Assembly: GCA_036703275.1 (NCBI GenBank)
Contig: DATNPK010000076.1
Coordinates: 124,001-188,000, forward strand
Source: Coleofasciculaceae cyanobacterium
Lineage (GTDB): Bacteria; Cyanobacteriota; Cyanobacteriia; Cyanobacteriales; Xenococcaceae
Length of the DNA: 64,000 nt
Direction: 5' to 3'
Part shown: positions 29,724 to 38,608 of the stretch, one piece after another
Layout: every line of letters begins with the position of its first letter
Position numbering within the stretch: position 1 is the first letter of the stretch
Notes under the pieces: generated by a model
Seen by the model: the letters and a program-made list of their open reading frames with translations, nothing else
What the model was told of the DNA's origin: nothing
Database searches by the model: none
Translations under genes and position numbers: made by a program

Positions 29724-30026
29724 ATGGTTCAAAAACTATTTGCTTCTTTAACTAGCTCGGTCGCGATCGGCTTTTTATTAACTAATCAGATACAAGTAAA
29801 TTCTCAAGAATATGTTTTTTCAGCACCTCCAGAAGTAGATCGCCAGTTAGTAGAAATTCCCGCCCAAGAAGAATATCCACTAGATGAATGCTCTGCTGAA
29901 TCGGCAATTGAACCCAGTACTCCATTAGACTCTCATGACTGTAACTGTGTAGACTGTGAAGACTTGGTTCAAGATTCTGAAACTAGCGGACAATTATCTT
30001 TGGATAGTCAACCAAACAGCCAATAG
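29724..30026 (+). CDS. Small exported acidic protein, unknown function
   Basis: 100 residues from the ATG at 29724 (a TTG at 29706 is upstream). The N-terminus MVQKLFASLTSSVAIGFLLT looks like a signal peptide; the remainder is acidic (Glu/Asp/Ser-rich) with a short Cys cluster CNCVDCEDL. No family is recognised. Its stop codon is immediately followed by the ATG of the DUF1361 gene, so the two are translated from one message. Confidence 0.6.
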   Translation: MVQKLFASLTSSVAIGFLLTNQIQVNSQEYVFSAPPEVDRQLVEIPAQEEYPLDECSAESAIEPSTPLDSHDCNCVDCEDLVQDSETSGQLSLDSQPNSQ

Positions 30027-30644
30027 ATGAAAGGTGAATTAATTGACTGGCTTCAAATATGTTTAAACTTATTAAATCAAAGTACGGCTCGGATTATTTG
30101 GAACTTATTTTTAGCCTTTATACCTCTTACACTTAGTTTTTATTTATTTCGTCCATCAGCTATACGTAATCTATTCTGGTGGACTATTTTACTTATTTTT
30201 ATTGTTTTCTTACCCAATGCACCATATATTTTAACTGACTCAATTCATATTATTGAACTAAGCCGAGAAAACTATCCTTATTGGGCAATTATACTGATTT
30301 TAATTCCTCAATATATCTTATTTATTACCACTGGATTTGAAGCCTATGTAATTACTTTAATTCGCCTCGACAATTATCTAACTAATTCAGCAGCTCAAAA
30401 ATATTTGCTATTAGTTAATGCGATCGCTCATGGTTTGTGCGTCGTTGGTATTTATCTTGGTAGATTTGAACGATTTAATAGCTGGGATTTGGTTACCAAA
30501 CCAGGCAAACTAATGCTGATTACTGCACAAGACTTACTTAATAGTTGGAAACTGCTGAGTATGGCGATCGCTTTTTGCTTAATTTGGCTACTTTCAGAGT
30601 TTATTAAGTTAGTTAATTATCGGATTAAATTAAATAAACAGTAA
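30027..30644 (+). CDS. DUF1361 membrane protein
   Basis: 205 residues, about six hydrophobic helices, with the DUF1361 motifs VFLPNAPYILTDSIHI, YIGRFERFNSWD-like YLGRFERFNSWD and the C-terminal LLSEFIKL. Function unknown. Translationally abutted to the small exported acidic protein upstream, which suggests a shared role in the envelope. Confidence 0.88.
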   Translation: MKGELIDWLQICLNLLNQSTARIIWNLFLAFIPLTLSFYLFRPSAIRNLFWWTILLIFIVFLPNAPYILTDSIHIIELSRENYPYWAIILILIPQYILFITTGFEAYVITLIRLDNYLTNSAAQKYLLLVNAIAHGLCVVGIYLGRFERFNSWDLVTKPGKLMLITAQDLLNSWKLLSMAIAFCLIWLLSEFIKLVNYRIKLNKQ

Positions 30645-30728
30645 TGTTCAGTACCTATAGCGGTTCTCATTCACGTAAGGTACAGTCTGACACCCTGGTT
30701 TTTGCTAATAGCCAATGGGACGCGATAT

Positions 30729-30765
30729 GCCCGTGCATGATTAGCTCCGCTAATCATGCACGGGC
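30729..30765. terminator. 16-bp perfect hairpin between convergent genes
   Basis: GCCCGTGCATGATTAG and its exact complement surround a CTCCG loop. It lies between the DUF1361 gene (plus) and gluconokinase (minus), where it could end either transcript, though neither side has a T run. It may instead be a mobile palindromic repeat. Confidence 0.5.
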
Positions 30766-30827
30766 TAATGGTTCATGCCTAATTGAGGTATACCTTATAA
30801 ATATGAGAATTGCTATATAATAGTTAA

Positions 30828-31316
30828 CTAATAATTAATCCGCTCCAAGATCTGTTCTACAATCATTTCAGGTGAACAAGAAACATCAATAGTTACTACA
30901 GCATTCTGGGGTTCTTCTAAGGTATCAAATTGGCTTTGAAGTAAGTCGGGATTCATAAAATGGCCTGTGCGCTTGTACATTCTGGTTTGAATGCAGTCAT
31001 AATCACCACGCAGATAAATAAAGACAACCTCAGAATGATTGTGGCTGAGAATCTGACGATACTTAGATTTAAGTGCTGAACAAGCCAAGATAGCATGATG
31101 CTTGCTGTTTAAAGTATTTATAATTAATTGCTTAAGTTCTGCTAGCCAAGGCAGGCGATCGCTGTCGGTTAGAGGGATACCACGGTTCATTTTGTCGATA
31201 TTTGCCTGGGGATGAAAATCATCTGCATCATAAAAAGCCCAACCAGTGCGATCGCTCAACAGCTTCCCTATGGTAGATTTTCCAGTCCCTGAGACTCCCA
31301 TGATGATATAAAACAT
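30828..31316 (-). CDS. gntK: Gluconokinase
   Basis: 162 residues, a P-loop kinase that phosphorylates gluconate to 6-phosphogluconate. MGVSGTGKSTIG (Walker A), FYDADDFHPQANIDKMNRG and LTDSDRLPWL are typical; GHFMNPDLLQSQFDTLE is the C-terminal signature. Stands alone, divergent from crtH. Confidence 0.95.
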   Translation of the reverse strand: MFYIIMGVSGTGKSTIGKLLSDRTGWAFYDADDFHPQANIDKMNRGIPLTDSDRLPWLAELKQLIINTLNSKHHAILACSALKSKYRQILSHNHSEVVFIYLRGDYDCIQTRMYKRTGHFMNPDLLQSQFDTLEEPQNAVVTIDVSCSPEMIVEQILERINY

Positions 31317-31400
31317 ACAATTTTAAGTCTAGGATTGACGCTAGACTATATATCTAAACATTGATTTAATTCTTTTTCAGATTATTTTTTTAATTCATTT

Positions 31401-32942
31401 ATGAATGCGATGACAACAACTCCTTCTACGGCAACTTATGATGTAATAGTTATTGGTTCTGGTATTGGCGGATTAGTAACAGCTACTCAACTAGCAGCTA
31501 AGGGAGCAAAAGTATTAGTTTTAGAACGTTATCTAATTCCAGGTGGTAGTGGTGGATATTTTGAGCGATCAGGATATCGTTTTGATGTTGGTGCATCAAT
31601 GATTTTTGGCTTGGGCGACAAAGGTACAACTAATTTACTGACTCGCGCCTTAGATGCAGTAGATATGAAGATTGAAACCTTTGCCGATCCGGTGCAGATC
31701 CACTACCATTTGCCAGACGGCTTAGAATTAAAAGTTCATCGCGATTACGAAGCATTTTTACAGGAATTAATCGCCATTTTTCCCCACGAAGAACCAGGAA
31801 TTCGCAAATTTTACGGCAAATGTTGGGAAGTATTCAATTATCTTAACTCGATGGAGCTTCTTTCTTTAGAAGAACCTCGTTATTTAACGCGAGTATTTTT
31901 CCAGAAGCCTTTATCTTGTTTGGGCTTGGCTAAATATTTGCCCCTCAATGTCGGAGATATTGCCCGTAAATATATTAACGATCCTAAGCTGCTTCAGTTT
32001 ATTGATATGGAGTGTTATTTATGGTCAGTTGTTCCTGCTGATAAAACACCAATGATTAATGCGGGAATGGTATTTAGCGATCGCCATTATGGAGGCATCA
32101 ACTACCCTAAAGGTGGTGTAGGACAAATTGCTCAGAAGTTAGCCGACGGCTTGATTAAGGCTGGCGGAGAGATTAAATATAAATCTAGAGTAACCAAGGT
32201 AGCGATCGAGAACGGTAAAGCTGTTGGTGTCAAACTTGCAGATAATACTGAATATCGTGCTAAAAAAATAGTTTCTAACTCTACTCGTTGGGATACCTTT
32301 GGTAAACTGATCGAGCCTCAATACACACCCCAAAAAGAAAAAAAATGGCAGCAGCGATATCAAAAGTCGCCTAGCTTTCTCAGTCTGCATTTGGGAGTTG
32401 ATGCTAGCGTGTTGCCCGCAGGTACAGATTGCCATCATATTTTGCTGGAAAACTGGGACAAAATGCAAGAAACCGAAGGAACAATTTTTGTCTCTATTCC
32501 TACTTTGCTAGATCCTAGTCTTGCTCCTTCAGGACACCACATCATTCACACCTTTACCCCTAGCTGGATGGAAGATTGGCAAGGACTATCGAACCAGGAA
32601 TATGAAAATAAAAAAGAAACCGCAGCAGCAAAGTTAATTAATCGTTTAGAGGCAATTTTCCCTGGACTATCGGCAGGCTTGGACTATCAAGAAGTAGGAA
32701 CTCCGCGTACTCATCGCCGTTTTTTAGGCAGAGAAGACGGTACTTATGGCCCAGTTCCTCGTCGTAAATTAGCTGGTTTATTAGGAATGCCCTTTAACCG
32801 AACCAGTATTCCTGGACTATATTGCGTTGGTGACAGTACTTTTCCTGGTCAGGGTCTAAATGCCGTTGCTTTCTCTGGCATGAGCTGTGGACACCGCGTG
32901 GCAGTAGATTTGGGACTGAATAAAAGACGGGGAGACGCTTGA
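31401..32942 (+). CDS. crtH: Carotenoid (prolycopene) isomerase
   Basis: 513 residues. N-terminal FAD-binding [20 protein letters not shown] and [39 protein letters not shown] and the C-terminal [20 protein letters not shown] match CrtISO/CrtH, which isomerises poly-cis-lycopene to the all-trans form in carotenoid synthesis. ATG at 31401; an ATG three codons downstream is equally possible. Confidence 0.95.
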   Translation: MNAMTTTPSTATYDVIVIGSGIGGLVTATQLAAKGAKVLVLERYLIPGGSGGYFERSGYRFDVGASMIFGLGDKGTTNLLTRALDAVDMKIETFADPVQIHYHLPDGLELKVHRDYEAFLQELIAIFPHEEPGIRKFYGKCWEVFNYLNSMELLSLEEPRYLTRVFFQKPLSCLGLAKYLPLNVGDIARKYINDPKLLQFIDMECYLWSVVPADKTPMINAGMVFSDRHYGGINYPKGGVGQIAQKLADGLIKAGGEIKYKSRVTKVAIENGKAVGVKLADNTEYRAKKIVSNSTRWDTFGKLIEPQYTPQKEKKWQQRYQKSPSFLSLHLGVDASVLPAGTDCHHILLENWDKMQETEGTIFVSIPTLLDPSLAPSGHHIIHTFTPSWMEDWQGLSNQEYENKKETAAAKLINRLEAIFPGLSAGLDYQEVGTPRTHRRFLGREDGTYGPVPRRKLAGLLGMPFNRTSIPGLYCVGDSTFPGQGLNAVAFSGMSCGHRVAVDLGLNKRRGDA

Positions 32943-32990
32943 GAGTGGAATAATTTTTTATTTGATACTGCTAGAAAAAACTAGAGTCTA

Positions 32991-33025
32991 AAGCTAAAAG
33001 CTTATTAGCTAATAGCTATTAGCTA
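32991..33025. repeat. AGCTAATAGCT-type interspersed repeat
   Basis: Overlapping copies of AGCTAAAAGCT, TTAGCTAATAGC and TATTAGCTA. Similar short strings lie between genes near 7272, 10973, 16814, 38441, 52439 and 62517. The rest of the 290-bp gap (32943-33233) shows only a GAGGAGG upstream of the kinase. Confidence 0.5.
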
Positions 33026-33233
33026 CAAACATTTTCACTACCAACTTTCAACCTAGAACTAACATCGGTCAAAACTATCGGCGATTGCGACTTCTCTAGT
33101 TCGGTTTTACATCTTGGTCAAGGGATAGAAAACAGATAGTATCAATACAAATCAAGGGTATTACTTTTATTGTTTTCATTTGGGTACTACTTAAGAATAA
33201 GCAGGGAGAAGTAAGAGGAGGTCGAATATTAAA

Positions 33234-34781
33234 GTGCAAAACTGGTTGCTGCAAAATTTGAGCGATATACTCAATCGAGAATCAAAACCCCAAAGTATCG
33301 ATGAAGCAAAAAATGCTGCTGATTATGCTGTTCAGCAGGTAGGAGAGAAAAAAATAGGTCAAAAATACTATAGCCAAAAGCAGCGTTTGGCACAGTTAAA
33401 TGCTCAAAGAGAATGGCGTAGTGCGATCGCTTCTGTAGAAGAACTTCTTTTATCGGAAATAGAACATAATCAGACAACAGGTGCGTCAGCCAAACTGGGT
33501 CTAGTTTTTTCTGCTCCTGTACCTTTGTTGAGTAACTCAGATTTAGTTGCTAGTTTTCAGTCGGCAGCTTTTACAACGGATGCCTTTAAGCTTAATGCTT
33601 TAATGCCTTGTCAGTCCGTAGCAGTAGAGCCAGTAGTCGAACAACATATACCACCAGTAATTGAGCTACCTTTAATTCCCCATGATCCGATTGGTCAAGA
33701 ACAGTTTTGTTTGGTTTTGACTGCTAAGTTCGGTTTAGTCATGGTTTTAGGCGAAGACTCGCAAGGAAATGCCAAATTTCATTTTTCCTTCGATCCTTTA
33801 ACTTTGAGTGAAGTTTGGGCAACGCTGCGATCGCGCTTAGTCATCGCTAATTATCGCCGTTTAGAGCAGTTAGATAGCCAAGTAGAACAGTTTGCTCCAC
33901 CAAACCCCCATTACCGTTTAGTAACTAAATTTAGTCGTCAGTTGCTAGAGCATATGTCTGATTTTGATGCTTGGGGATTTAATTCTCGTCAGGTAGAAAA
34001 TATTCCTGCAACTTCCGCATCAGACAAGCTTCAATCAGCTTTGACCTCAACAAGAGCCACTAGCCACATTGAAATGGAACTGTTACAGGCTCTTACCCAC
34101 GAAGTAAGAACACCTTTAACTACAATTCGTACTTTAACTAAACTACTGCTCAAGCGTCAGCAAGACTTTAAACCTAAAGTGGTTCAACGGTTACAAACCA
34201 TTGATCGCGAGTGTACCGAACAAATAGAGCGAATGGAATTAATTTTCCGCGCTGCTGAATTTGAATCTACACCCACTGCCAAAGCCGTAGAATTAGTTCC
34301 GTTTTCACTAGAGCAGGTATTTCATCAAAGTATTCCTCGTTGGCAAGAAAAAGCTAAACGACGCAATGTAGACCTAAAATTTACTCTGCCTCAAAGTCTA
34401 CCAAAAGTTATCAGCGATCCTGGGATGTTGGATACCGTTTTGACTGGTTTAATGGAAAGCTGCACTCGTAGTCTGCCCACTGGTGGACATATAGATGTCA
34501 AAGTTTCTACAGCGGGTAATCAGCTTAAGCTACAGGTGCTTTCTCAAGCTAGTAATGTTGATAATCCTTTAAAGTCTTTAGGACAATTGCTAACCTTCCA
34601 GCCGGCAACAGGCTGTTTGAGTCTTAATTTAGACGTAACTAAGAATATCTTTCAAGCTTTGGGAGGCAAACTTACCGTCAGACAAAGACAAGAACAAGGT
34701 AAAGAACTAACTATTTTCCTTCCCTTAGGTAACTCTCGTAAAAGCTCTAATCCAGAACCAAGTTCTTGTGTAGGTGCTTAA
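33234..34781 (+). CDS. Histidine-kinase-like protein with His box but degenerate ATPase domain
   Basis: 515 residues, GTG start with GAGGAGG about 12 bp upstream. No membrane segments. Residues ~1-270 are an unassigned sensory region. The dimerisation/phospho-acceptor helix is normal: ALTHEVRTPLTTIRT with H289. The C-terminal catalytic domain is only recognisable by outline: the N box reads TGLMESCTR instead of NLxxNAxK, the D-x-G-x-G box is replaced by LSQASN, and the glycine-rich G2 box by CLSLNLDV. It is unlikely to bind ATP productively and so may be a phosphotransfer acceptor or docking platform. Its neighbour, 20 bp away and convergent, has the opposite defect. Confidence 0.85.
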   Translation: MQNWLLQNLSDILNRESKPQSIDEAKNAADYAVQQVGEKKIGQKYYSQKQRLAQLNAQREWRSAIASVEELLLSEIEHNQTTGASAKLGLVFSAPVPLLSNSDLVASFQSAAFTTDAFKLNALMPCQSVAVEPVVEQHIPPVIELPLIPHDPIGQEQFCLVLTAKFGLVMVLGEDSQGNAKFHFSFDPLTLSEVWATLRSRLVIANYRRLEQLDSQVEQFAPPNPHYRLVTKFSRQLLEHMSDFDAWGFNSRQVENIPATSASDKLQSALTSTRATSHIEMELLQALTHEVRTPLTTIRTLTKLLLKRQQDFKPKVVQRLQTIDRECTEQIERMELIFRAAEFESTPTAKAVELVPFSLEQVFHQSIPRWQEKAKRRNVDLKFTLPQSLPKVISDPGMLDTVLTGLMESCTRSLPTGGHIDVKVSTAGNQLKLQVLSQASNVDNPLKSLGQLLTFQPATGCLSLNLDVTKNIFQALGGKLTVRQRQEQGKELTIFLPLGNSRKSSNPEPSSCVGA

Positions 34782-34801
34782 CTCAGTGGGTTTGTTTCAG
34801 G

Positions 34802-36193
34802 TTAACTAAGTTCTGCTGGTATTGCGGGCAGCAAAATTTTAAAGGTAGTTCCTTTACCTACTTTGCTGCTTACGGCAATAGAACCGCCGCAGCGTTGAAT
34901 TAGCTGTTTGACTAGAGTAAGCCCTAATCCTGCACCCGTTGCCTTATCTTCGGTAGTTGGCTTAGTACGATAAAATCCATCAAAAATTTTGTTGATTTCT
35001 TTAGTAGCAATACCAACTCCTGTATCCATAATCAAAATTTCGATCTGCTCATTGTCATTTTTGAGTGCTGCTTGAACAAAAACCTTTCCCTTTGGTGGAG
35101 TGAATTGCAGACTATTGTTGAGTAGGTTAATGATAATTTGTCTGAACCAAGGGCGAGGACAGGAAATAGGAAGAAGATTTGCGGGAATTGTGTATCCTAG
35201 CTGAATGTCTTTTTCTTCGGCTAGTGGTTGGTAAGTGCTAACTATTCCTGGAACAATATCATCTAAGCGCAGATATTCTGCTTTAGTAGGAGTATCTAGC
35301 TGCAATAACCCAAGTAAACCACCGATCAGGGAATTTTGGCGATCGCACTGCTCACTTAGCATCTGGAGGTAACGCTGACGTTGCTCACCTTTAATCTGCT
35401 TCGATTCTAATAAGCTTAACGCCGTTTTCATGTGAGTAATAGGCGATCGCAATTCTTGAACCAAATTACTGAGAAAATCTGACTGTAATCCTAATACAGT
35501 TAAACTTTTTTCGCGAAGATGACTCGTCCTAGATAACGATGAATTAAATGCAGTCTGTACTCTTTCATTCTGACTTACCTGTTGGAGAACTAGTTTGCCG
35601 ATCAAGTCAGTCCTAACTATCACCTGGGGGTTAATGCTGAAATCTTGGTCTTTGAGGCTAGCGCTAAATACAGTGTTGTGTTTAATCCCCAAAAGGATCG
35701 GAGCAATTGCCTGGGGGGCGAAGCTAGAAACCATTTCTAGGTATGGTTGCTGTAATCTTTTACCTGAAGCATCGATCTCAATCTTGCTTTTTTGCCATTG
35801 AGCTAATGTTAAACTGCAAAAATCAGTTGCTAAAACGATTAAAAAAGATTCTCTTTGTAGCGTGGAGTTTTGGTTTAATTTAATCGAGACAACTGGTGTT
35901 TTGGCAGAAGTATCTTTTAGCAAAGATAAGGCGGAATGATTTCGTTGATTACTACAGACTACAATACTTTTGGTATTGCCCTCTTGACATAGCCTTTGAA
36001 TCTGATTAAGCCAGCTTTTAGTTTGAGGCAGTTTAACCCAAACTGTTGCTTGAAGTTGCTCTTTAATCAATAGTTCAATCACACTGCTAACATAAGATTG
36101 AAGAGTTTCTGCTCCAACAGATAAGGGAACAAGAGGCTCATCTAAGTCCTGAGTTAACTGGTACAAAGATGGTTCAGAGGTAGCAATATTCAT
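34802..36193 (-). CDS. DICT-domain histidine kinase with Gln in place of the phospho-acceptor His
   Basis: 463 residues. Residues ~10-200 match the DICT sensory domain found in cyanobacterial kinases and diguanylate cyclases. The H box reads LVQELRSPITHMKTA, with Q246 (CAA, 35456-35458) at the position of the phosphorylated His. The ATPase domain is complete: N box NLLNNSLQFTP, DTGVGI and GLGLTLVKQLIQRCGG. It should bind and hydrolyse ATP but cannot autophosphorylate at the usual site. It might act on another protein in trans, possibly the adjacent kinase-like protein, or work as a non-phosphorylating regulator. Confidence 0.88.
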   Translation of the reverse strand: MNIATSEPSLYQLTQDLDEPLVPLSVGAETLQSYVSSVIELLIKEQLQATVWVKLPQTKSWLNQIQRLCQEGNTKSIVVCSNQRNHSALSLLKDTSAKTPVVSIKLNQNSTLQRESFLIVLATDFCSLTLAQWQKSKIEIDASGKRLQQPYLEMVSSFAPQAIAPILLGIKHNTVFSASLKDQDFSINPQVIVRTDLIGKLVLQQVSQNERVQTAFNSSLSRTSHLREKSLTVLGLQSDFLSNLVQELRSPITHMKTALSLLESKQIKGEQRQRYLQMLSEQCDRQNSLIGGLLGLLQLDTPTKAEYLRLDDIVPGIVSTYQPLAEEKDIQLGYTIPANLLPISCPRPWFRQIIINLLNNSLQFTPPKGKVFVQAALKNDNEQIEILIMDTGVGIATKEINKIFDGFYRTKPTTEDKATGAGLGLTLVKQLIQRCGGSIAVSSKVGKGTTFKILLPAIPAELS

Positions 36194-36302
36194 ACTTATT
36201 AATAACTGAACTTTTTTTATCTAGCTCAATTGCAGGAAATAATAATTTACGCTTAGGTTTACGAGAATTTCACTAAAATTATTGATAAATAATTAACAAC
36301 TA

Positions 36303-37217
36303 TTACAGACAAACCCTTAAAGTGGCAACCACAGATTGAGCTAAAGCTTCTAAATGATAACCGCCTTCTAAACCAAATAGAGGAAATTCGGTAATTTCTA
36401 AGACATACTTTGTCAATAAATGGTAATCTTTGGGGTTTAAAGCCATACTGGCTAAAGGATCGTCATCATTAGCATCATAGCCAGCACTAACAATTAAAAC
36501 GTCAGGTTGCCAATCGTCAAAAAAAGGCATTACTTCTCGTTCAAAAGCTAACTGATATTCGGCAATTGTACTTCCAGCTTGCAGCGGCAGATTTAAAACA
36601 TTTTGATATTTACCGCTTTTACCCCGATCGCTACCTGTGCCTGGATAACCAGGATACTGATGTAGAGAACAATAAGCAACATTGGGATTGTCTTGAACAA
36701 TTGCCTCTGTTCCATTACCATGATGAACATCCCAATCTAGAATACCTACCCGCTTCACATTTGGTTTAGTTAAAGCATATTCGGCGGCGATCGCCGCATT
36801 AGAAAACAAACAGAATCCCATCGCCGTATTCCTCGTAGCATGATGTCCTGGAGGACGCGCCAGCACAAAAGCAGGCTGATGTTCTAAAACTCGATCAACC
36901 CCGTCAAGCCAAGCACTTACTGCTAGTAAAGCAACTGCATAACTGCGGGCAGAAATTGGGGTATCACCGTCTAAATAGCCTCCGCCCTTGCCAGCAACTC
37001 GTTGAATGCGTTCTATATGTTCACTAGTATGAACCTGTTGAATATAAGATAATACGTTTCTTGACTCAGCAGGAGTAGGTAGCTGCCACTTGATTCGCGA
37101 TCGCCATTCCCTAGTCTGTAAAGCATCAACGATCGCCGTTAGTCTTTTGGCTTTTTCAGGATGACCATATCCCGTATTGTGTTCTAAAAATTCTGGAGAA
37201 TAGATAACCGAAATCAT
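36303..37217 (-). CDS. HDAC/AcuC-family deacetylase
   Basis: 304 residues of the arginase-fold deacetylase superfamily. ARPPGHHATRNTAMGFCLF (tandem catalytic His), ILDWDVHHGNGTEAI (zinc-binding Asp and His), SAGYDANDDDPLASM and LEGGYHLEAL are all intact, so it should be an active zinc amidohydrolase on acetyl-lysine, acetylpolyamine or similar. Substrate unknown. Stands alone on the minus strand ahead of the second kinase. Confidence 0.92.
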   Translation of the reverse strand: MISVIYSPEFLEHNTGYGHPEKAKRLTAIVDALQTREWRSRIKWQLPTPAESRNVLSYIQQVHTSEHIERIQRVAGKGGGYLDGDTPISARSYAVALLAVSAWLDGVDRVLEHQPAFVLARPPGHHATRNTAMGFCLFSNAAIAAEYALTKPNVKRVGILDWDVHHGNGTEAIVQDNPNVAYCSLHQYPGYPGTGSDRGKSGKYQNVLNLPLQAGSTIAEYQLAFEREVMPFFDDWQPDVLIVSAGYDANDDDPLASMALNPKDYHLLTKYVLEITEFPLFGLEGGYHLEALAQSVVATLRVCL

Positions 37218-37315
37218 ACTTCCCTAGATCTAATATTTAGCGGTTTTCTTTTTAACCTTAGATAACTTTGAGAATAGGCGATCGCGATCATCAAGATTTA
37301 TTTACATAGATTTAT

Positions 37316-38395
37316 TTACAAATATTGCTCCAAGACTTGCTTAGTTTCTCTACCTGTTTTTGCCCAGCTAAACTTTTGTGCTTGTTGCAGGCTAAGTTTG
37401 CTTAGTTGCGATCGCATTTGGCAATCCTCAGCTATAGCTACCATTGCCGAGGTAATTGCTGCGCTATCATAAGGATCGATTAAAATTGCTGCATCTCCCG
37501 TTATTTCAGGTAAAGAAGCCAAATTAGAAGTAATTACAGGAGTCCCACAGGCCATTGCTTCTAATACGGGAAGTCCAAAACCTTCCCAAAAAGTCGGAAA
37601 CACTAAGGCAACTGCATTACTGATAACTACGGGTAATTCTTGGTAAGTAAGGTAATTTAACCATTTAATTCTAGATTCAACTCCTAATTCTTGAGCCTGC
37701 TGCTGAAGTTTGGGGGTAAAACGGGGGTCAGTTGAACCTGCGATCGCCAAATGATAATCTTGATTGGTCATAGCTGCAAAAGCGGCGATCGCGCCTGATA
37801 AGTTTTTATAGGGATCTTGGCGACCAAGATATAAAAAATAAGGCTGTTTAAAATTAGCAGATTGCTCTCGAGGATAAAAATTAGCTGCGTCGTATCCTAG
37901 TAGAATTGGCGTAATTCGCTCGGCAATAATCCCATAATAATTAACTAAATCTTGAGCAGTAGCCTGAGAATTACAGGTAATATGTTCTGCCTGTTGCAAT
38001 ACCTGCGGGACAACATAGCGAAAATAATTAGTCAAAGGTGAAGTGTGACGCGGAAAACGTAGAGGAATGATATCGTGGCACATAACTATATAGCGAGACG
38101 TACTATACAGCGGTGCTTCGGGAATTGGCGAGTAGATTAAGTCCGCCTTTAACTCCCGATAAATCTTAGGTAGCTGAAGCTGTGTCCAGAGCAAACGCCT
38201 TAGATGTCCTTTGCTACCTTGTGCGGGAGTCATGTTACCCGCGATCGCATATCGCTTAAAGCCCTCAAAACTCTGAGCTGATAATAGCGTTGGGTTCAAA
38301 CTATCTAGACAATTAATTACATTCTGAGCATAGGTAGCAATACCTGTTGGTTTATCGAACAGGATGGCTAAATTAACTAACAGTGGATTAGACAA
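37316..38395 (-). CDS. GT4-family glycosyltransferase
   Basis: 359 residues, GT-B fold. The C-terminal half shows [20 protein letters not shown], the nucleotide-sugar site [20 protein letters not shown] and [13 protein letters not shown]. It probably adds mannose or a similar sugar to an envelope polysaccharide. 98 bp upstream of the HDAC-like gene on the same strand. Confidence 0.92.
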   Translation of the reverse strand: MSNPLLVNLAILFDKPTGIATYAQNVINCLDSLNPTLLSAQSFEGFKRYAIAGNMTPAQGSKGHLRRLLWTQLQLPKIYRELKADLIYSPIPEAPLYSTSRYIVMCHDIIPLRFPRHTSPLTNYFRYVVPQVLQQAEHITCNSQATAQDLVNYYGIIAERITPILLGYDAANFYPREQSANFKQPYFLYLGRQDPYKNLSGAIAAFAAMTNQDYHLAIAGSTDPRFTPKLQQQAQELGVESRIKWLNYLTYQELPVVISNAVALVFPTFWEGFGLPVLEAMACGTPVITSNLASLPEITGDAAILIDPYDSAAITSAMVAIAEDCQMRSQLSKLSLQQAQKFSWAKTGRETKQVLEQYL

Positions 38396-38608
38396 AGTTT
38401 AATAATTACGCAAAAAAGGCTGAAGTAAATTTTTAACAAAGCTAAGAGCTAAGAGCTTACCGCAAAGCGATTTAATTTGGGAACTATATTTATCGTCTTG
38501 CAGATTCAGTATAAAACAACACTTAATTAATTATTTCAGCAGAAAACTATATAAAAATTGTGTAATTGGGAACTATATTGGTTGAGTTGCCACAAAGGAG
38601 GGTATGAG

